Shown: in pieces, positions 4,337-7,347 of the stretch
Position numbering within the stretch: position 1 is the stretch's first letter
Layout: every line of letters begins with the position of its first letter
NCBI GenBank assembly: GCA_900759005.1
Contig: CAAEUQ010000061.1
Location: 1 to 7,347 of the forward strand
Direction of reading: 5' to 3'
DNA length: 7,347 bases
Source: Clostridia bacterium
GTDB taxonomy: Bacteria; Bacillota; Clostridia; Christensenellales; Aristaeellaceae
Translations under genes and position numbers: made by a program
Notes under the pieces: model-generated
What the model saw: the letters and a program-made list of their open reading frames with translations, nothing else
Database searches by the model: none
What the model was told of the DNA's origin: nothing

Positions 4337-5217
4337 GCAAGGCGGCACTGGTCGTTATGGCGGCGGGCATGGCTTCGCGCTACGGCGGCGACAAGCAGGT
4401 GGACGGTATGGGTCCGCACGGCGAGATCCTGCTGGAATATTCCATTCACGATGCGATGCGCGCGGGCTTTGATAAGGTCGTTTTCATCATTAAGCCCGGC
4501 ATGCAGGAGAAAATCCGCGATATTTGCGGCAAACGCCTCGAAAAGCAGATCGAGGTGCGCTATGCCGAGCAGGATTTTTCGTCGATTCCTGCGTTTTATC
4601 GCGTTCCGGCGGAAAGAATAAAGCCGTTCGGCACGGTGCACGCGGTGCTGTGTGCGGAAGAGGCGCTTTCGGAGCCGTTCGCAGTGATCAACGCGGACGA
4701 TTATTACGGCGTCGAATCCTTTCGGCAGATGTTTGAATTTCTGATCCATGACGCCGAAAAGGGCACGGCGGCGATGATGGGCTATCGGCTTAAAAACACC
4801 GTAAGCCCGAGCGGAAGCGTGACCCGCGGCATTTGCGCAATCGAGAACGGAATGCTGTCCGGCGTGCGCGAGGTGAAGAAAATCTGCCTGCGCGAGAACG
4901 GGCGAATCTTCGAAGAGGCGGTTCCTCCGGTTGAGCTCGATCCGGAATCGCCGGTTTCAATGAATTTCTGGGGATTTTCGACGGACGTATTTTCCGATAT
5001 GCGCGATTATTTCAGCGCGTTTTTGAAAAGCATTCCACAGGGGAATATTACCGCCGAATGTCTGCTTCCGGAAATGGTGGACGCGCTGATTAAGAACGGA
5101 AAGCTCCGCGTCCGCGTGCTGGAAACGGAGGCGACGTGGTTCGGTGTGACCTATCGCGCGGATCGCGCGCACGTGCAGCAGGCGCTGAAGGCGCTGCACG
5201 ATCGGGGAATTTATTAA
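4333..5217 (+). CDS. Sugar-nucleotidyltransferase-like protein
   Basis: 294 residues, GTG start after GGGAG, overlapping the dut stop by 4 bases (GTGA), so probably translationally coupled. The N-terminus VVMAAGMASRYGGDKQVD (7-24) is the nucleotide-binding loop of the NTP-transferase fold, with Arg16 and Lys21 in the expected places. NADDYYG (120-126) resembles the metal-binding Asp motif of this fold. Family members join a nucleoside triphosphate to a sugar or polyol phosphate, as in glucose-1-phosphate uridylyl- or thymidylyltransferases; the substrate here is not known. The C-terminal part (SMNFWGFSTDVF, 209-220, and TWFGVTYRAD, 268-277) matches my memory of a conserved clostridial 'nucleotidyltransferase family protein' of this length. 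There is no kinase or acyltransferase extension, and no partner sugar genes are in the window. Confidence 0.85.
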   Translation: MSKAALVVMAAGMASRYGGDKQVDGMGPHGEILLEYSIHDAMRAGFDKVVFIIKPGMQEKIRDICGKRLEKQIEVRYAEQDFSSIPAFYRVPAERIKPFGTVHAVLCAEEALSEPFAVINADDYYGVESFRQMFEFLIHDAEKGTAAMMGYRLKNTVSPSGSVTRGICAIENGMLSGVREVKKICLRENGRIFEEAVPPVELDPESPVSMNFWGFSTDVFSDMRDYFSAFLKSIPQGNITAECLLPEMVDALIKNGKLRVRVLETEATWFGVTYRADRAHVQQALKALHDRGIY

Positions 5218-5231
5218 AGGGAGAAAATCAG

Positions 5232-5945
5232 ATGGAAGAAAAGCGGGAAAGAAAGCCGATGGGCGTTCTGGGCAAGATCGCAATCGGGTATATCGCGGTA
5301 CTGTCCGTGGTTTTGCTGGTAATCAACGTGCTGGATCGCAGCGGGTATGTGCTGATCGCATCGGAGCTGAATCTGGTGGGCGTAATGCTTTTGCTGTTTT
5401 CGCTGCTGATCATGCTGGGCGTATGGCTGGTCAGAAAGATGAAATCGCGCATGAGCAAGATGCTGGTCGGCGTCGTTGCGGCGCTGATCGTGATGCTGGG
5501 CGGCACGTACGCGCTGAATCAGGTGTCCGTTTACAGCGCACTGCTGATGCCGAGCCAGATCATGACGGTCACTTCGCCGAGCGGCGTTCAGGCGGTCATT
5601 TTCCGCGGCGTCGATACCGGCTACGGCGATCCCGTTACCGAGGAAGAGACGAAGAACCGCATGGATACGCGCAAGGCGTATATCCTCGAAAACCATCCTG
5701 AGGAAAAGGATACCCTCGAAAGCGAGGAGGATTATCCGGTCGGGGCATATGGCTGGTATTATACCGCGTATCCGCGCGTCGCAGGCATTTTCTATAATAA
5801 GAACGCCGAGGTCGAGGGCAAGGTCTTTCGCGGTGTAAACAGCGCGGCGGAGCTGCATTACGAATGGCAGGAAAACGGCGACCTGCACCTGTATCTGACG
5901 AATCCTGAGGTCGGAGATTCCGGAGAAGTAGTCATGAAACCGTAA
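5232..5945 (+). CDS. Membrane protein of unknown function, three helices plus outer domain
   Basis: 237 residues. The ATG at 5232 follows AAAGGGAG and is 14 bases after the preceding stop; the frame is open further upstream, but only across the previous gene. A charged N-terminus (EEKRERK) precedes helices at about 12-34, 46-68 and 75-97, with KMKSRMSK between the second and third on the inside. With the N-terminus inside, residues 98-237 lie outside the membrane. That domain has SPSGVQAVIFRG (115-126), an acidic middle (133-167), an aromatic stretch GAYGWYYTAYP (171-181) and a strand-rich end (HYEWQENGDLHLYLTNP, 209-225). I do not recognise the family. It is probably the third gene of the dut transcript, as a terminator follows directly. 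Confidence 0.8.
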   Translation: MEEKRERKPMGVLGKIAIGYIAVLSVVLLVINVLDRSGYVLIASELNLVGVMLLLFSLLIMLGVWLVRKMKSRMSKMLVGVVAALIVMLGGTYALNQVSVYSALLMPSQIMTVTSPSGVQAVIFRGVDTGYGDPVTEEETKNRMDTRKAYILENHPEEKDTLESEEDYPVGAYGWYYTAYPRVAGIFYNKNAEVEGKVFRGVNSAAELHYEWQENGDLHLYLTNPEVGDSGEVVMKP

Positions 5946-5951
5946 AGAGAT

Positions 5952-5980
5952 GGAGCGTTTCCGAAGGGAGGCGCTCCTTT
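5952..5980 (+). terminator. Terminator of the dut operon
   Basis: GGAGCG (5952-5957) pairs with CGCTCC (5972-5977), and the stem continues inward through two T-G pairs, T-A and two C-G pairs to a GAAG loop, 11 bp in all. TTTCAT follows. It lies 7 bases past the stop codon at 5945. Confidence 0.65.
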
Positions 5981-6030
5981 CATATTCGCCGCATCCTCCA
6001 GCATAGCGTTTCGAAAAAGGGGGGAGCGCG

Positions 6031-7005
6031 ATGCTCAAGCTCGTCGCCGCAGCAATTGCGATGATTCTGATTCTGAAAAACCCGTCCACGGCAGCGAACG
6101 CCGTTCAGGGCGCGCTGCGAACGTGGTATGAAAGCGTCGCGCCCGCGATGTTTCCGTTTCTGCTGCTTACGCCGATGCTGACCTGCCGCGAATCCATGCG
6201 CGCGTATGAGCGGATTTTCGGGAAAATCCTGCCGAAGCTGTTTCGATTGCCAGGTTCCGCCGCGCCCGCAATCGCGATCGGCATGATCGCCGGCTCTCCT
6301 GCGGGTGCCATTGTCGCCGCCGGCTCGGGATTAGATTCAAAAACGCGCGAGCGCGTCGCCTGCTGCGTATGCGGCCCCAGCGCGGGATTTCTCGTCGCAG
6401 GCATAGGAGAGCGAATGCTGGGCAGCGCGGAAAAGGGCGCGGTGCTGCTGATGGCGCAGGCAATTGCGCAGATCGCGCTGCTTTTCGCCACGAGAGGCAA
6501 AAATACGCCGAGGGAATCCACGTCGTTTCCGGAGAAAAAAGATTCGAACGCCGCGATGATCCTGATCAGCGTCGCCGCGAACATGGCGGCGTATGCGCTC
6601 GCAGCTGCGCTGATTGCAAAAACCATCGGCGTGCCCGCCGTACAGACGGCGATTCTTCCCGTGCTCGATCTTCCAAGCGGGGCGAAGGCGCTTGCGGAAG
6701 CGAATTTGCCGGAAAGGGTGAAATTCATGCTGATCGCCGCGGCGTGCGGCTGGTCAGGAATGTGCATCATTCATCAGAATCTTTCCGCCTGCCCGATGCG
6801 TCGCAGCCGATTTATGATTACAAGGACGATCAGCGCGGCGGTGATGTTGCTTCTTGCGCCGATTCTTGAAAAAAAGATTGGAAATGCGATGCGTTCGCCG
6901 GATTTTTTCGCGATTTCCGCGCTCGCCGCCACAATTTGCGCCGTTCCGGCACTGATTGGAATTGGAAATGCGCTGTTTCTTAACAAACAAAAATCGGCAA
7001 AATAA
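6031..7005 (+). CDS. YlbJ-like sporulation integral membrane protein
   Basis: 324 residues, very hydrophobic, with about seven or eight membrane helices. The ATG follows AGGGGGGAG with suitable spacing. The pattern fits the YlbJ family of sporulating Firmicutes (nucleoside-recognition/gate fold). The N-terminus has a W-x(5)-APAMFPFLLLTPML segment (32-50). Then come GMIAGSPAGA (84-93, where YlbJ has a G-(Y/F)-P-x-GA motif), CGPSAGFLVAGIGERMLG (114-131) and a second half ending GWSGMCIIHQNLS (240-252). B. subtilis YlbJ is longer (about 400 residues), and this one has a short soluble middle (154-172). YlbJ is needed for proper spore formation; its substrate is unknown to me. No promoter was found between it and the preceding terminator. 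It ends 104 bases before the rRNA promoter. A transporter of related fold is the alternative. Confidence 0.65.
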   Translation: MLKLVAAAIAMILILKNPSTAANAVQGALRTWYESVAPAMFPFLLLTPMLTCRESMRAYERIFGKILPKLFRLPGSAAPAIAIGMIAGSPAGAIVAAGSGLDSKTRERVACCVCGPSAGFLVAGIGERMLGSAEKGAVLLMAQAIAQIALLFATRGKNTPRESTSFPEKKDSNAAMILISVAANMAAYALAAALIAKTIGVPAVQTAILPVLDLPSGAKALAEANLPERVKFMLIAAACGWSGMCIIHQNLSACPMRRSRFMITRTISAAVMLLLAPILEKKIGNAMRSPDFFAISALAATICAVPALIGIGNALFLNKQKSAK

Positions 7006-7087
7006 AACGGCAAAATCCGGCGAAAAACCGGAAAAACCACAATATGATGTACTATAAAGAAAACTGAATGTCAATTAGTTGTGTTTC

Positions 7088-7137
7088 AAGAAATTTGAAA
7101 AAAAGGTGTTGACAAACGGGGTGGAGTTTGCTATAAT
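7088..7137 (+). promoter_or_regulatory. Ribosomal RNA operon promoter with upstream A-tracts
   Basis: TTGACA (7109-7114), a 17-base spacer and TATAAT (7132-7137): full consensus, as expected of an rrn promoter. Bases 7088-7104 just upstream are A/T-rich with a run of seven A, like an UP element. The transcript should start near 7144, about 172 bases before mature 16S rRNA. I saw no second promoter of similar quality between 7006 and 7108. Confidence 0.9.
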
Positions 7138-7143
7138 AAATCC

Positions 7144-7315
7144 TGCGTTGAGCGAGAGAGCACAACGCAAACGATCCTTGAAAACGATACAGAAAACGTA
7201 CAAACTGTACAAGAAACAGTCAGATTCGGAAGAGTGAAACGCTTGTTGGAACCGAGTTGAGGGATTGGCTTTGGCGAGCCGGTTTTGAGACATGGGGAAG
7301 ACAAGATAAAGGATT
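7144..7315 (+). other. rRNA operon leader with hairpins and a boxA-like site
   Basis: This is the transcribed spacer before 16S rRNA and holds no gene. TGCGTTG (7144-7150) pairs with CAACGCA (7163-7169), so a hairpin forms at the very start of the transcript. CGATCCTTGAAAACGATACA (7172-7191) resembles the boxA antitermination element of Firmicutes rrn leaders (TCTTTGAAAACT type). GTACA-AAC-TGTAC (7198-7210) is a small hairpin, and GGCT/AGCC (7267-7270 with 7277-7280) another. The RNase III processing stem cannot be judged without the 3' side of the 16S gene. Confidence 0.6.
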
Positions 7316-7347
7316 GAACATCAGAGTTTGATCCTGGCTCAGGACGA
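7316..7347 (+). rRNA. 16S ribosomal RNA, 5' end (partial)
   Basis: Bases 7323-7342 are AGAGTTTGATCCTGGCTCAG, the universal bacterial 16S sequence at E. coli positions 8-27. This puts the 5' end of the gene near 7316. Only about 32 bases lie in the window, so it gives no taxonomic detail. It is the small-subunit RNA of the ribosome, and this is the first gene of an rrn operon running off the right edge. Confidence 0.97.

Noticed and set aside
5136..5231. Upstream extension of the membrane-protein gene at 5232
   Set aside because: It overlaps the end of the preceding gene in another frame, and the ATG at 5232 has a good ribosome site just after that gene's stop.
7006..7045. Terminator after the YlbJ-like gene (CCGG-CGAAAAA-CCGG)
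   Set aside because: Only a 5-bp stem, followed by A and not T on the plus strand.
7040..7060. Second rRNA promoter at TATAAA near 7050
   Set aside because: No acceptable -35 box 16-18 bases upstream.

Overview
This 7.3-kb window looks like chromosomal DNA from a spore-forming, Gram-positive bacterium of the class Clostridia, with moderately high GC in its coding sequence. The evidence is strong TTGACA/TATAAT promoters, GGAGG-type ribosome sites, an FtsH and dUTPase of Firmicutes type, a YlbJ-like (sporulation membrane protein) gene, and the first ~32 bases of a 16S rRNA gene carrying the sequence AGAGTTTGATCCTGGCTCAG. I cannot name a genus. No insertion sequence, phage, CRISPR array or tRNA is visible.

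Layout. Bases 1-293 hold a tiny membrane-peptide gene with a convergent antisense RNA, a type I toxin-antitoxin locus of the 'putative holin-like toxin' kind; its sense promoter lies outside the window. A promoter at 323-352 drives a secreted, membrane-anchored protein of unknown function (407-1282). That gene converges on ftsH (minus strand, 1414-3360), with two related hairpins between them. Bases 3507-3829 hold a second, diverged copy of the toxin-antitoxin locus, complete with sense and antisense promoters. Then come dut (dUTPase, 3848-4336), a sugar-nucleotidyltransferase-like gene overlapping it by 4 bp (4333-5217), and a three-helix membrane protein of unknown function (5232-5945), ending at a terminator. 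A YlbJ-like membrane protein follows (6031-7005), then a strong rRNA promoter and leader and the start of 16S rRNA at the right edge.

The most interesting content is in the stretches without annotated-size genes. The two small loci share an architecture: a strong promoter, a leader with a possible upstream start codon, a hairpin that hides the toxin ribosome site, a 1-helix peptide, and a strong opposing promoter for a short (~90 nt) antisense RNA. In both, the leader is an inverted repeat of the sequence just downstream of the antisense promoter. A full-length toxin mRNA could therefore close 5' end to 3' end, as in other type I toxins, and the antisense RNA begins with nearly the same sequence as the toxin mRNA. 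Copy 2 has lost the in-register stop codon and reads on to 63 residues. All assignments are by eye from sequence; no homology search or folding was run.
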